Assembly (NCBI RefSeq): GCF_003050785.1
Contig: NZ_QAOH01000010.1
Span: forward strand, 1 to 64,000
Source: Celeribacter persicus
GTDB taxonomy: Bacteria > Pseudomonadota > Alphaproteobacteria > Rhodobacterales > Rhodobacteraceae
Direction: 5' to 3'
DNA: 64,000 bases
The notes beneath the pieces are model-generated. The model searched no databases. It was given only the letters and a program-made list of their open reading frames with translations, and had not been told where the DNA came from. Positions 1 through 9,213 of the stretch are shown piece after piece; within the stretch, counting starts at the first letter, position 1; each line of letters starts with the position of its first letter. The position numbers were made by a program, and so were the translations under genes.

Positions 1-95
1 ACTGGCCGCCAGCGCTCTGTGCGCCCGTCACGCTAAACCCACAAGTGGTCTACTTTTGCGCCGCCCTTTGGTAGGTTTTTACTCCGCCGTTGACA
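1..95. mobile_element. Terminal segment of an IS21-like insertion sequence (partial)
   Basis: Two imperfect copies of a roughly 19-base motif lie in tandem at 47-65 and 70-88 (GGTCTACTTTTGCGCCGCC and GGTAGGTTTTTACTCCGCC), followed by TTGACA ending at 95. Read inward from 95 this gives TGTCAACGGCGG with repeated AAAAGTAGACC-type blocks, which is how IS21-family ends look: terminal TG/CA and several subterminal transposase-binding repeats. Downstream of 95 a kinase reading frame begins abruptly in mid-domain. The transposase genes would lie outside the window. Family assignment is from memory of such ends and is moderate; left or right end cannot be decided. Confidence 0.55.
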
Positions 96-607
96 CCTAC
101 GCGGAAGCTGGGAAAAAGGTTTTGCTGATTGATGCGGATTTGCGAAAGCCGTCGCAGCATCAGCAAATCGGCTATGATCCGGACGAGGGTTTCCTTGAAT
201 ACCTCCGCAATCCGGACAAGGCACTTGACATCGACCGCGGGTTTTATGTCGCTGACCCGAAATCGCGGACCGGTATCATTCTCGGACGTAGCCGTGCCGA
301 TGTGCCGACGGATCAGCTTTTGCAGAGCGCGGCGTTTTCCGAGCTTCTGACGAGTGCCCGTCAGAGCATGGATGTGGTGATCATCGACACGCCACCGGTC
401 TTGCCGGTGGTGGATGCCCGCTACATTGCGCCGCTTGTCGATGCGATCGTGCTGATCGTCAAATACGGGAGTACGTCGCAAGGTGACGTGCGGGATTCCT
501 TCACGCAGATTGATGCCGTGAAATACGAGGAAACGCCGATTTTCACGGTTCTCAACTTCGATGAGACCAAGATGCGCGACTCTGCCTATTATTCCTATTA
601 CGGCTGA
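96..607 (+). pseudogene. 3' fragment of a polysaccharide-export tyrosine kinase (CpsD/CapB/Wzc C-domain), cut by an IS
   Basis: The frame from 96 encodes the C-terminal part of a bacterial tyrosine kinase of exopolysaccharide synthesis. Visible are the Walker A' motif (VLLIDADLRKP, nt 117-150), the Walker B-like VVIIDTPP (nt 374-397), and a C-terminal tyrosine cluster (YYSYYG) that is normally autophosphorylated. The Walker A P-loop (GEGKS/T type) expected about 25 residues before VLLID is absent; the sequence there is the IS end. The frame stays open to base 1, so a fused product is formally possible, but it would lack the ATP-binding loop. I therefore call it a disrupted gene. In intact form it would control polymer length and export at the inner membrane. 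Confidence 0.7.
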
Positions 608-623
608 ACTGAATGACTGGTGC

Positions 624-655
624 GGGCGCGATTATCTGGTCGCGCCCCTGTTCTC
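624..655 (+). terminator. Hairpin after the kinase fragment
   Basis: A perfect 7-bp stem GGGCGCG (624-630) / CGCGCCC (641-647) with a 10-base loop is followed by a weak T-rich tract. It begins 16 bases after the kinase stop codon and probably ends that transcript. Confidence 0.55.
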
Positions 656-779
656 TTTGCATAATGTGGGGCGCGTGACTTTTCGGACGCACGAGGCCTG
701 ACATCACCTGACGTAAGCCGGGATGGACGTAAGCTTTTGTTTTTCTGTGGTTTTCGAACATCTCACTCTGCGAGTGAAA

Positions 780-866
780 TGGTGCCCAGAAGAGGACTCG
801 AACCTCCACGTCCATACGGACACCAGCACCTGAAGCTGGCGCGTCTACCAATTCCGCCATCTGGGC
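780..866 (-). tRNA. tRNA-Leu (anticodon CAG)
   Basis: On the minus strand an 87-base cloverleaf including encoded CCA is seen. The acceptor stem GCCCAGA pairs with TCTGGGC, the anticodon loop is TTCAGGT inside the stem CCAGC/GCTGG, there is a long variable arm typical of class II tRNA-Leu, and the T-loop reads GGTTCGAGTCC. The rest of the 607-1012 gap holds only the hairpin at 624 and nothing else recognisable. Confidence 0.95.
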
Positions 867-1011
867 ACAGATGTCGTGAGGCAGCGATCTAAAGGGAGAC
901 GCGGGGCGTGTCAACGGCGATTTTCAATGTTTTTTGCGAGAGCGAAGATCCCTTGTTCATTTCCCCCTGAAAAGCTAAACCAGACGCGACAATTTGGCAT
1001 TGGAGATGCAG

Positions 1012-1998
1012 ATGACGAAACTGGTCACCATCTATGGCGGCGCTGGCTTTGTCGGGCGGTACATCGCCCGTCGCATGGCAAAAGAGGGCTGGCGTGTTCG
1101 CGTCGCAGTGCGTCGCCCCAACGAATCGCTTCACGTCAAACCCTATGGTGCGGTCGGTCAGGTCGAGCCGGTGTTCTGCAACGTTCGTGACGATGCCTCC
1201 GTGCGCGCGGCCATGGTCGGAGCCGATGCGGTTGTGAACTGTGTGGGTGTTCTAACCGAGCGTGGCAAGAACTCTTTCGAGGCTGTTCAGGCCGAGGGGG
1301 CCGGTCGCATCGCTCGCATCGCGGCGGAAGAGGGTGTGGGGCAGCTTGTGCATCTCTCCGCGCTGGGAGCCGATGCGAATGCCGCTTCTTCCTATTCCCG
1401 AACCAAGGCCGAGGGAGAGGCACGGGTTCTCGAAGCTTTCCCGTCTGCCGTGATTTTGCGCCCGTCGGTGATCTTCGGGCCGGAGGATCAGTTCTTCAAC
1501 CGTTTTGGCAAGATGGCGGAGAAGAATCCGGTTCTCATGCTCGTTGGTGGCAACACGAAATTCCAGCCGGTGTATGTCGATGATGTGGCGCAGGCTGCTG
1601 TCAAAGGTGCCCTTGGGCAGGCGGAACCGGGCGTTTACGAGCTCGGCGGACCGGATGTGGATACGCTCAAGGGGCTGATGGCGGATATGTTGCGGATCAT
1701 CCACCGCAACCGCCCGATTGTGAACCTGCCGTTCTGGGTTGGATCGCTGATGGCGATGGGCTTTTCCGCTTTGCAAACCCTGTCGCTTGGTCTCTTCCAT
1801 AACGGTATCCTGACCCGTGACCAGATCGCGAACCTGAAGGTCGACAATGTCGTGTCCAAAGATGCGAAGAGTCTGGCCGATCTGGGTATCAAGCCAACTG
1901 CATTGCAAGCTGTCTTGCCGGATTACATGTGGGTTTACCGCGACGGTGGGCAATACGATGCCATCCGTGAAAGCGCAAAGAACCTGCGCGAGATCTGA
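1012..1998 (+). CDS. Complex I NDUFA9-like NAD(P)-binding epimerase-family protein
   Basis: A 328-residue extended short-chain dehydrogenase-like protein. The N-terminal Rossmann motif GGAGFVG (about residues 9-15) follows strand LVTIYG, and a SYSRTKAEGE segment sits where the YxxxK pair of these folds lies. The C-terminal half, with LPFWVGSLMAMGF, matches the atypical SDR group related to the NDUFA9/39-kDa accessory subunit of respiratory complex I. Bacterial members of this group probably support complex I or quinone-linked functions, but the substrate is unknown. I use ATG 1012 because GGAG at 1002-1005 lies six bases upstream; ATG 1006 and TTG 994 are in frame but poorly spaced. It is convergent with uppP. 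Confidence 0.8.
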   Translation: MTKLVTIYGGAGFVGRYIARRMAKEGWRVRVAVRRPNESLHVKPYGAVGQVEPVFCNVRDDASVRAAMVGADAVVNCVGVLTERGKNSFEAVQAEGAGRIARIAAEEGVGQLVHLSALGADANAASSYSRTKAEGEARVLEAFPSAVILRPSVIFGPEDQFFNRFGKMAEKNPVLMLVGGNTKFQPVYVDDVAQAAVKGALGQAEPGVYELGGPDVDTLKGLMADMLRIIHRNRPIVNLPFWVGSLMAMGFSALQTLSLGLFHNGILTRDQIANLKVDNVVSKDAKSLADLGIKPTALQAVLPDYMWVYRDGGQYDAIRESAKNLREI

Positions 1999-2023
1999 CT
2001 GCTACTTATTCCTGAACGATGAG

Positions 2024-2049
2024 CGCGCCCTTTCGGGCGCGTTTTTCGT
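2024..2049 (+). terminator. Hairpin terminator between the NDUFA9-like gene and uppP
   Basis: The stem CGCGCCC (2024-2030) / GGGCGCG (2035-2041) with a four-base loop is followed by TTTTTCGTT. It sits just past the NDUFA9-like stop and just before the convergent uppP stop at 2050. Confidence 0.8.
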
Positions 2050-2853
2050 TTAGCTGTAGGAGATGGCGAGCAGGATGACGCCTAGGATCACGCGGTAGAT
2101 CACATAGGGTGTAAAGCTGACCGATCTGAGAAGCCGCATCATCAGCGTCAGGGCCAGAAGGGCGGCGGCAAAGGCGAATACCGCGCCGATGGCCGCATCT
2201 TTCAACATGGCCCAATCCGCATCACCCACGACCTCGGCGCCAAGGAGAATGCCGGAGGCCATGATCGTGGGGATCGACATCAGCATGGAAATCTTGGCCG
2301 CGTCGGCGCGGGTGTATCCCATCGCACGCGCGCCGGTGATGGTGATGCCGGATCGTGAGGTGCCGGGGATCAGGGCGACCGCCTGCCACAGGCCAAGCTT
2401 GATCGCATCCCTGATGTTCCAGTCCTTCTCGCCCTTCACTTCCGCGCCTTTCTGGTCGAACCAGTAAAGCACGAGCCCGAAGATCAGCATGGTCCAACCG
2501 ATTACCGCGGGAGAGCGCATGGCGTCCGAAAGCCCGGTCACTTTCAAAATGAGCCCGATCACGATCACCGGAATGGTGGCAATGAGCAGAAGAAAGGCGA
2601 GTTTCGATCCGGGTGTGTCCGTGCGCCCGGTCATCAGGTGGGGCAGGCCTGCGAGTCCGACCTTCACGTCTCGCCAGAAATAGAGGATAACGGCGCCCAA
2701 GGTGCCGACATGCACGGCGACGTCAATGGCCTGGCCCTGATCGTGTGTTCCGAGCAAAAGCGGCAGGAGAATCAGGTGGCCGGAGGAGGAAACCGGGAGA
2801 AACTCCGTGATACCCTGAACGATTGCGACGATGAGTAGATAAAAGAGGCTCAT
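2050..2853 (-). CDS. uppP: Undecaprenyl-diphosphatase
   Basis: A 267-residue polytopic membrane enzyme that dephosphorylates undecaprenyl diphosphate to recycle the lipid carrier for peptidoglycan and other envelope polymers. The two family signatures are clear: TEFLPVSSSGHLIL near the N-terminus (residues about 18-31) and PGTSRSGITITGA around residue 165, both lining the active site. Hydrophobic segments run through the whole protein. ATG at 2853 has GGAG five bases upstream on the minus strand; a longer frame to 2901 lacks such a site and would add a hydrophilic tail. Loss of this family typically causes bacitracin sensitivity. Confidence 0.95.
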   Translation of the reverse strand: MSLFYLLIVAIVQGITEFLPVSSSGHLILLPLLLGTHDQGQAIDVAVHVGTLGAVILYFWRDVKVGLAGLPHLMTGRTDTPGSKLAFLLLIATIPVIVIGLILKVTGLSDAMRSPAVIGWTMLIFGLVLYWFDQKGAEVKGEKDWNIRDAIKLGLWQAVALIPGTSRSGITITGARAMGYTRADAAKISMLMSIPTIMASGILLGAEVVGDADWAMLKDAAIGAVFAFAAALLALTLMMRLLRSVSFTPYVIYRVILGVILLAISYS

Positions 2854-3084
2854 GGGGTCTCCGATGCGGCCTTGATAAGGGGCAAGGTAAACTCTTTGCA
2901 AATCAATAAGAAGAGCATTTATATATCAGCAATACTGACATAATTTTTGACGTGTTGACTACTTGTGGCGTGCGTCGACGCTCTGGAAATGAAAAATAAG
3001 ACAGTATTTCTGACTTTTCTTTTTTTTCGAGACCCTTTAATGAGGCCGCAACATAGTTTTACCAACCTTCGGAGATGTAGTGTC
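2854..3084. promoter_or_regulatory. AT-rich divergent promoter region (uppP / gltD)
   Basis: This 231-base gap is markedly AT-rich compared with its surroundings (runs such as TTATATATCAG and CTTTTCTTTTTTTTC) and separates two divergent genes. It must carry the promoter of the gltDB operon and probably that of uppP. I could not settle on individual -35/-10 boxes; a TTGACT at about 2954-2959 is one candidate. Confidence 0.4.
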
Positions 3085-4518
3085 ATGGCGAAAGAGCCGA
3101 TGCTCAAATTCGTGACCGTGGGCAGGGACATGCCGACCAAGCGAAGCGCGGAAGATCGCAAGGACGATTTTCTGGAAATCTACGGCGAGTTCGCGGATGA
3201 AAAGGCCAAGGAGCAGGCATCACGCTGTTCCCAGTGTGGCGTGCCCTATTGCCATACGCATTGCCCGCTGCACAACAACATCCCCGATTGGCTGCGCCTG
3301 ACCGCGACGGGACGGTTGAAAGAGGCCTATGAGATTTCTCAGGCCACCAACAGCTTCCCGGAAATCTGTGGGCGCATCTGTCCGCAGGACCGTCTCTGCG
3401 AAGGCAATTGCGTGATCGAACAATCCGGCCACGGCACGGTGACCATCGGTTCCGTCGAGAAATACATCACCGACACGGCCTGGGAAGAAGGCTGGGTCGA
3501 GCTGATCAAGCCGGTGATCGAACGCGAGGAAAGCGTCGGCATCATCGGCTCCGGCCCTGGCGGTCTGGCTGCGGCCGACCGTCTGCGTCGCGCGGGTCTC
3601 AAGGTTACCGTTTACGAACGTTCCGACCGCGCGGGCGGGTTGATGATGTACGGTATTCCGGGCTTCAAGCTTGAGAAAGACATCGTGCTGCGTCGGGTCA
3701 AACAGCTTGAGGATTCAGGTGTTGAATTCGTCTTGAACTGTAATGTCGGTGAGGACATTTCCTTTGACGCGATCCGTGGCAAACACGATGCCGTGCTGAT
3801 CGCCACCGGTGTCTACAAATCCCGTGATCTCAAGGGGCCGGGTTCCGGTGCCGCCGGGATCGTGCGCGCGATCGACTACCTCACCTGTTCGAACAAGCTT
3901 TCCTTCGGTGACGAGGTCGAGGAATTCGAAACCGGCGAGTTGAATGCGGCTGGCAAGAAAGTCGTCGTCATCGGCGGCGGCGATACCGCAATGGATTGTC
4001 TGCGGACCGCCATCCGTCAGGGTGCGACCTCCGTCAAATGTCTCTATCGCCGCGACCGTGCCAATATGCCCGGTTCGCAGCGTGAGACCCAGAACGCCGA
4101 GGAAGAAGGTGTCGAATTCGTCTGGCTCTCCGCGCCGAAAGGTTTCACCGGCGATCCGGTGACCGGCGTGATGGTGCAGAAGATGCGCCTTGGCGCGCCG
4201 GATGCCTCCGGGCGTCAGTCGCCTGAGGTGATCGAGGGGGCCGATTATATCGAGGAAGCCGATCTTGTGATCAAGGCGCTTGGGTTCGAACCCGAGGACC
4301 TGCCGGCGCTTTGGGGTGTCGAAGAGCTTGAGACCACCCGTTGGGGCACGGTCATGGCCGATTTCACGACCCACGCGACCAACCTCGAAGGTGTCTACGC
4401 CTGTGGTGATATCCAGCGCGGCGCCTCGCTTGTGGTTTGGGCGATCCGGGACGGACGTGAAGCGGCAGATGCGATGGTCGAATATCTCGATCAGAGCGCG
4501 GCTGTGGCAGCTGAGTAA
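3085..4518 (+). CDS. gltD: Glutamate synthase (NADPH) small subunit
   Basis: A 477-residue flavoprotein that takes electrons from NADPH and passes them through FAD and [4Fe-4S] clusters to the large subunit, which makes glutamate from glutamine and 2-oxoglutarate. N-terminal cluster cysteines are C48, C51, C56 and C60, with a second group in CGRICPQDRLCEGNC (about residues 105-119). The FAD site is GSGPGGLAAADRL and the NADPH site is VIGGGDTAMDC (about residue 295). ATG 3085 is preferred because GGAG at 3071-3074 precedes it and homologues begin MAKEPML; an open frame extends to 2965 but reads through AT-rich promoter sequence. Length is normal. gltB follows after 58 bases. Confidence 0.95.
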   Translation: MAKEPMLKFVTVGRDMPTKRSAEDRKDDFLEIYGEFADEKAKEQASRCSQCGVPYCHTHCPLHNNIPDWLRLTATGRLKEAYEISQATNSFPEICGRICPQDRLCEGNCVIEQSGHGTVTIGSVEKYITDTAWEEGWVELIKPVIEREESVGIIGSGPGGLAAADRLRRAGLKVTVYERSDRAGGLMMYGIPGFKLEKDIVLRRVKQLEDSGVEFVLNCNVGEDISFDAIRGKHDAVLIATGVYKSRDLKGPGSGAAGIVRAIDYLTCSNKLSFGDEVEEFETGELNAAGKKVVVIGGGDTAMDCLRTAIRQGATSVKCLYRRDRANMPGSQRETQNAEEEGVEFVWLSAPKGFTGDPVTGVMVQKMRLGAPDASGRQSPEVIEGADYIEEADLVIKALGFEPEDLPALWGVEELETTRWGTVMADFTTHATNLEGVYACGDIQRGASLVVWAIRDGREAADAMVEYLDQSAAVAAE

Positions 4519-4532
4519 TTCGACTTCAAAAG

Positions 4533-4552
4533 GGCAGGGAGAGGTCCCTGCC
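4533..4552 (+). promoter_or_regulatory. Intercistronic hairpin between gltD and gltB
   Basis: A perfect 8-bp stem GGCAGGGA/TCCCTGCC with loop GAGG lies in the 58-base gltD-gltB gap. There is no T-run after it, so it is more likely an mRNA-processing or stability element than a terminator. Confidence 0.5.
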
Positions 4553-4576
4553 GCCTTTATCCGAAAGGTATCCGAC

Positions 4577-7500
4577 ATGACGAAATTTGATGAAAGCTGG
4601 GCCGCCCGTGAAGAGGCGAAACGCCAGTGGATGGCGGAGCACTCGCTGTTCCGTGAAGAGGACGAGCACTCCTCCTGCGGTGTGGGTCTCGTGGTCTCCG
4701 TGGACGGGTCGAAATCCCGCAAGGTCGTTGAAAACGGCATTTCCGCGCTGAAAGCGATCTGGCACCGCGGTGCCGTGGACGCCGACGGCAAGACCGGCGA
4801 CGGCGCGGGCATTCACGTCCAGATTCCGCACCATTTCTTCGGCGACCAGATCCGTCGCACCGGTCACGAGGCGCGCGCAGGCGAGCTTCTGGCCGTGGGT
4901 CAGGTATTCCTGCCGCGCACGGATTTCGGGGCGCAGGAAACCTGCCGCACGATCGTCGAGACCGAAGTGCTGCGGATGGGTTATTACATCTACGGCTGGC
5001 GCCACGTTCCGGTGAACACGACGGTTCTGGGTGAGAAAGCCAATGCGACTCGCCCGGAGATCGAACAAATCCTGATCTCCAACTCCAAGGGTGTGGATGA
5101 AGAGACCTTCGAGCGTGAGCTTTACGTCATCCGCCGACGCATCGAGAAAGCATCGCAGGCGGCGGGCATTCGTGAGCTGTATCTCTGCTCGCTGTCCTGC
5201 CGTTCGATCATCTACAAGGGCATGATGCTGGCCGAACAGGTGGCCGAATTCTACCCGGACCTGAAAGACGAGCGTTTCGAGAGCGCCTTCGCGATCTATC
5301 ACCAGCGCTATTCCACGAACACCTTCCCGCAATGGTGGCTGGCGCAGCCGTTCCGCATGTTGGCGCATAACGGTGAGATCAACACGATCAAGGGCAACAC
5401 CAACTGGATGAAATCGCATGAAATCCGTATGGCTTCGTCGACCTTCGGGGAGATGGCCGAGGACATCAAGCCGATCATCCCTCAGGGGTCTTCCGACTCC
5501 GCGGCACTCGACTCGGTGTTCGAGGTTCTGGTGCGTGCGGGTCGTTCCGCGCCGATGGCGAAAACCATGCTGGTGCCGGAAGCCTGGTCGAAAAACGCCG
5601 AGGAGCTGCCGCAGGCGTGGCGCGATATGTATTCCTATGTGAACTCCGTGATGGAGCCGTGGGACGGTCCGGCCGCTTTGGCGATGACCGATGGCCGCTG
5701 GGTCTGTGCCGGTCTCGACCGCAACGGCCTGCGCCCGATGCGCTATGTCGTCACCGGCGATGGCCTTGTCATCGCGGGGTCTGAGGTGGGCATGGTGCCG
5801 ACCGACGAAGCGACTGTTGTGGAAAAAGGAGCGCTCGGTCCGGGGCAGCTTCTGGCCGTCGATATGGCCGAGGGCAAGCTCTACCACGACACCGAGATCA
5901 AGGATCGTCTGGCGAATTCCCAACCCTTCGGCGAGTGGGTCGGCAAGATCGTCGATCTCGAAGAAGAGCTTGCCGGTCTGAACGAGGCGGCGATCTTCTC
6001 CGGTGCCGAGCTGAAAAAACGCCAGATTGCTGCGGGTTACACGATTGAAGAACTGGAGCAGGTTCTCGCGCCGATGGGCGAGGATGGCAAGGAGGCGCTT
6101 GCCTCCATGGGTGACGACACACCGGCGGCGGTGCTGTCGGAGAAATACCGTCCGCTCAGCCACTTCTTCCGCCAGAATTTTTCGCAGGTGACCAACCCGC
6201 CGATCGACTCTCTGCGCGAATATCGTGTGATGAGCCTGAAGACACGGTTCGGCAACCTGAAAAACGTGCTCGACGAAGACAGCAGCCAGACCGAAATTCT
6301 CGTGTTGGAAAGCCCCTTTGTCGGAAACGCGCAATTCGAGGCGCTGAAAACCCATTTCAATGCGCCGATGACCGAGATCGACTGTACCTTCCCGGTGGAT
6401 GGCGGACCGAATGCGTTGCGTGACGGGCTGGAGCGCATCCGTGCGGAGGCCGAAGAAGCTGTGCGTTCCGGTGGTGGACACATCATCCTGAGCGACAAGA
6501 AGCAGAGTGAAGAAAAGGTCGCGATGCCGATGATCCTCGCGACTTCTGCCGTCCATAGCTGGCTGACGCGCAAGGGTCTTCGGACCTTCTGTTCGCTCGG
6601 TGTGCGCTCTGCTGAATGTATCGACCCGCATTATTTTGCGGTGCTGATCGGCTGCGGCGCGACCATCGTGAACGCCTATCTGGCGGAGGATTCGCTGGCC
6701 GACCGGATCGAGCGGGGTCTCTTGGATTGCACCCTGACTGAAGCCGTGGCGCGCTATCGTGCGGCGATTGACGCGGGTCTTTTGAAGATCATGGCCAAGA
6801 TGGGGATTTCGGTGATTTCCTCCTATCGCGGTGGTCTGAACTTTGAGGCCGTGGGCCTGTCCCGCGCCATGGTGGCCGATTTCTTCCCGGGCATGCATTC
6901 GCGGATTTCCGGGATCGGTGTTGGAGGCATTCAGCGCAAACTTGAAGCCGTGCACAAACAGGGATGGCTCGGGGGCAACACCTTGCCGATCGGCGGCTTC
7001 TACAAGGCACGCAAATCCGGCGAAACCCATGCCTGGGAAGCGCAGTCGATGCACATGCTGCAATCGGCCTGTGATCGTGCGTCCTATGAGATGTGGAAGC
7101 AGTATTCGGCGAAAATGCAGTCGATGCCGCCGATCCATCTGCGCGATCTCCTGGACTTCAAACCGCTGGGCAAACCGGTGCCGATCGAAGAGGTCGAAAG
7201 CATCACCTCGATCCGCAAACGGTTTGTGACGCCGGGGATGTCGCTGGGTGCTCTGTCGCCCGAGGCGCATCGTACGCTGTCCATCGCGATGAACCGGATT
7301 GGGGCGAAATCCGACTCCGGTGAAGGTGGCGAGAGCCCGGACGATTTCACGCCGGAACCCAACGGCGACAACGCCTCCGCCAAGATCAAGCAGGTGGCCT
7401 CTGGTCGTTTCGGTGTGACCGCCGAATACCTGATCCATTGCGAAGAACTGGAGATCAAGGTTGCCCAAGGTGCGAAGCCGGGCGAGGGCGGTCAGTTGCC

Positions 7501-9112
7501 GGGGATGAAGGTCACCGACCTCATCGCCAAGCTGCGTCACTCGACCAAAGGCGTGACGCTGATCTCGCCGCCGCCGCACCATGACATCTACTCCATCGAG
7601 GATCTGGCGCAGCTCATCTACGACCTGAAACAGATCAACCCGAAAGCCAAGGTGACGGTGAAACTCGTGGCTTCCTCCGGCGTCGGGACCATTGCCGCCG
7701 GTGTGGCCAAGGCGAAAGCGGATATCATCCTGATCTCCGGTCACAACGGTGGCACGGGCGCGTCGCCTGCGACCTCGATCAAATTCGCCGGTCTGCCGTG
7801 GGAGATGGGTCTCACCGAGGCGCATCAGGTGCTGGCGATGAACAACCTGCGGGATCGTGTGACGCTCAGAACCGATGGTGGTCTGCGCACCGGTCGCGAC
7901 ATCGTCATGGCGGCGATGATGGGGGCTGAGGAATACGGCATCGGCACCGCCGCTCTGATCGCGATGGGCTGTATCATGGTGCGTCAGTGCCAGTCGAACA
8001 CCTGCCCGGTCGGGGTCTGTACCCAGGACGAGCGCCTGCGTGCGAAGTTCACCGGCAATGCCGACAAGGTCGTGAACCTGATCACCTTCTATGCTCAGGA
8101 AGTCCGCGAACTTCTGGCCTCTCTCGGTGCGCGGTCGCTGGACGAGGTCATCGGTCGTGCCGATCTTCTGACCCAGACCTCGCGCGGGTCTGCGCATCTC
8201 GACGATCTCGACCTCAACCCGCTTCTGCTTTCCGTCGATGGCTCGGACCGGATCGTTTACGACCGTTCCAAACCGCGCAATGCGGTGCCCGATACGCTCG
8301 ATGCGCAGATCGTGTCAGACGCCGCGCGTTTCCTCAACGATGGCGAAAAGATGCAGCTTTCCTACGCGGTGCAAAATACGCTTCGTACCATCGGGACGCG
8401 CACTTCGTCACATATCGTATCGAAATTCGGCATGCGCAACAGCCTTCAACCTGACCACCTGACCGTGAAACTCACGGGCTCTGCGGGTCAGTCGCTCGGT
8501 GCCTTTGCGGCTCCGGGGCTGAAGATCGAAGTCTCGGGTGATGCGAATGATTATGTGGCGAAGGGCCTCTCGGGGGGCACCGTTGTGGTGCGTCCGCCGA
8601 TGCATTCGCCGCTGGTCGCCGATCAGAACACGATCATCGGCAACACCGTGCTTTACGGTGCGACGGATGGGTATCTCTTTGCCGCCGGTCGTGCGGGCGA
8701 GCGGTTCGCGGTGCGCAACTCCGGTGCGAAAGTGGTGATCGAGGGCTGCGGCTCCAATGGGTGTGAATACATGACCGGCGGGATTGCGGTGATCTTGGGC
8801 ACCATCGGCGCGAACTTTGGCGCCGGGATGACGGGTGGCATGGCCTATCTCTACGACCCGAACGGTAAGGCGCTTGATCTGATGAACCTTGAGACTCTCG
8901 TAACCTGCCCGGTCGCCGTGGATCACTGGGAGACCCAGCTCAAGGACCTCATCGAGCGACACGCCAAGGAGACGCATTCGATCAAGGCGAAGGAAATTCT
9001 CGATCATTGGGATGAGGAGAAAGGCAACTTCCTCCAGGTCTGTCCGAAAGAGATGCTCATTCACCTGCCTGTGCCGCTTACTTTGGAGCAAGGCGCAATC
9101 CCGGCCGAGTGA
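4577..9112 (+). CDS. gltB: Glutamate synthase (NADPH) large subunit
   Basis: A 1511-residue enzyme, the usual full length. The class II glutamine amidotransferase domain starts at the catalytic Cys34 in HSSCGVGLV, so a short propeptide of 33 residues should be removed in the mature enzyme. The central domain is followed by the FMN-binding synthase barrel, with the 3Fe-4S cysteines in CQSNTCPVGVC at about residues 1138-1148 and KPGEGGQLPG upstream. A C-terminal beta-helix (GXXGXXG repeats such as GGTVVV, GGIAVILG) closes the protein. ATG 4577 follows CGAAAGGTATCC (AAAGG eight or so bases upstream); an open frame upstream overlaps gltD and is not coding. It works with gltD in ammonium assimilation in the cytoplasm. 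Confidence 0.97.
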   Translation: MTKFDESWAAREEAKRQWMAEHSLFREEDEHSSCGVGLVVSVDGSKSRKVVENGISALKAIWHRGAVDADGKTGDGAGIHVQIPHHFFGDQIRRTGHEARAGELLAVGQVFLPRTDFGAQETCRTIVETEVLRMGYYIYGWRHVPVNTTVLGEKANATRPEIEQILISNSKGVDEETFERELYVIRRRIEKASQAAGIRELYLCSLSCRSIIYKGMMLAEQVAEFYPDLKDERFESAFAIYHQRYSTNTFPQWWLAQPFRMLAHNGEINTIKGNTNWMKSHEIRMASSTFGEMAEDIKPIIPQGSSDSAALDSVFEVLVRAGRSAPMAKTMLVPEAWSKNAEELPQAWRDMYSYVNSVMEPWDGPAALAMTDGRWVCAGLDRNGLRPMRYVVTGDGLVIAGSEVGMVPTDEATVVEKGALGPGQLLAVDMAEGKLYHDTEIKDRLANSQPFGEWVGKIVDLEEELAGLNEAAIFSGAELKKRQIAAGYTIEELEQVLAPMGEDGKEALASMGDDTPAAVLSEKYRPLSHFFRQNFSQVTNPPIDSLREYRVMSLKTRFGNLKNVLDEDSSQTEILVLESPFVGNAQFEALKTHFNAPMTEIDCTFPVDGGPNALRDGLERIRAEAEEAVRSGGGHIILSDKKQSEEKVAMPMILATSAVHSWLTRKGLRTFCSLGVRSAECIDPHYFAVLIGCGATIVNAYLAEDSLADRIERGLLDCTLTEAVARYRAAIDAGLLKIMAKMGISVISSYRGGLNFEAVGLSRAMVADFFPGMHSRISGIGVGGIQRKLEAVHKQGWLGGNTLPIGGFYKARKSGETHAWEAQSMHMLQSACDRASYEMWKQYSAKMQSMPPIHLRDLLDFKPLGKPVPIEEVESITSIRKRFVTPGMSLGALSPEAHRTLSIAMNRIGAKSDSGEGGESPDDFTPEPNGDNASAKIKQVASGRFGVTAEYLIHCEELEIKVAQGAKPGEGGQLPGMKVTDLIAKLRHSTKGVTLISPPPHHDIYSIEDLAQLIYDLKQINPKAKVTVKLVASSGVGTIAAGVAKAKADIILISGHNGGTGASPATSIKFAGLPWEMGLTEAHQVLAMNNLRDRVTLRTDGGLRTGRDIVMAAMMGAEEYGIGTAALIAMGCIMVRQCQSNTCPVGVCTQDERLRAKFTGNADKVVNLITFYAQEVRELLASLGARSLDEVIGRADLLTQTSRGSAHLDDLDLNPLLLSVDGSDRIVYDRSKPRNAVPDTLDAQIVSDAARFLNDGEKMQLSYAVQNTLRTIGTRTSSHIVSKFGMRNSLQPDHLTVKLTGSAGQSLGAFAAPGLKIEVSGDANDYVAKGLSGGTVVVRPPMHSPLVADQNTIIGNTVLYGATDGYLFAAGRAGERFAVRNSGAKVVIEGCGSNGCEYMTGGIAVILGTIGANFGAGMTGGMAYLYDPNGKALDLMNLETLVTCPVAVDHWETQLKDLIERHAKETHSIKAKEILDHWDEEKGNFLQVCPKEMLIHLPVPLTLEQGAIPAE

Positions 9113-9130
9113 TTTCGATCCCGATCTTGT

Positions 9131-9160
9131 AAAAAGCCCCCACCGGGGGCTTTTTCTTTT
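9131..9160 (+). terminator. Strong intrinsic terminator of gltDB
   Basis: AAAAAGCCCC/GGGGCTTTTT symmetry with a short CACCG-type loop, ending in TTTTTCTTTT. It starts 18 bases after the gltB stop. Confidence 0.9.
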
Positions 9161-9213
9161 GAGCACGCTGCCAAGGCTTGACCTTACCGTGCCCCGCATG
9201 GTTCCTCCTCCCC

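Noticed and set aside
1-607. Frameshift or sequencing error as cause of the broken kinase
   Set aside because: The frame is open to base 1 and the lost region coincides with repeats of IS-end type; insertion explains it better.
2965-3084. Extended N-terminus of gltD
   Set aside because: It runs over AT-rich promoter sequence; GltD proteins begin at MAKEPML and a ribosome site supports ATG 3085.
4526-8197. A very long minus-strand open frame opposite gltB
   Set aside because: gltB is unmistakable on the plus strand. The antisense frame has the composition of a codon-biased shadow (many R, H, G, D) and no domain.
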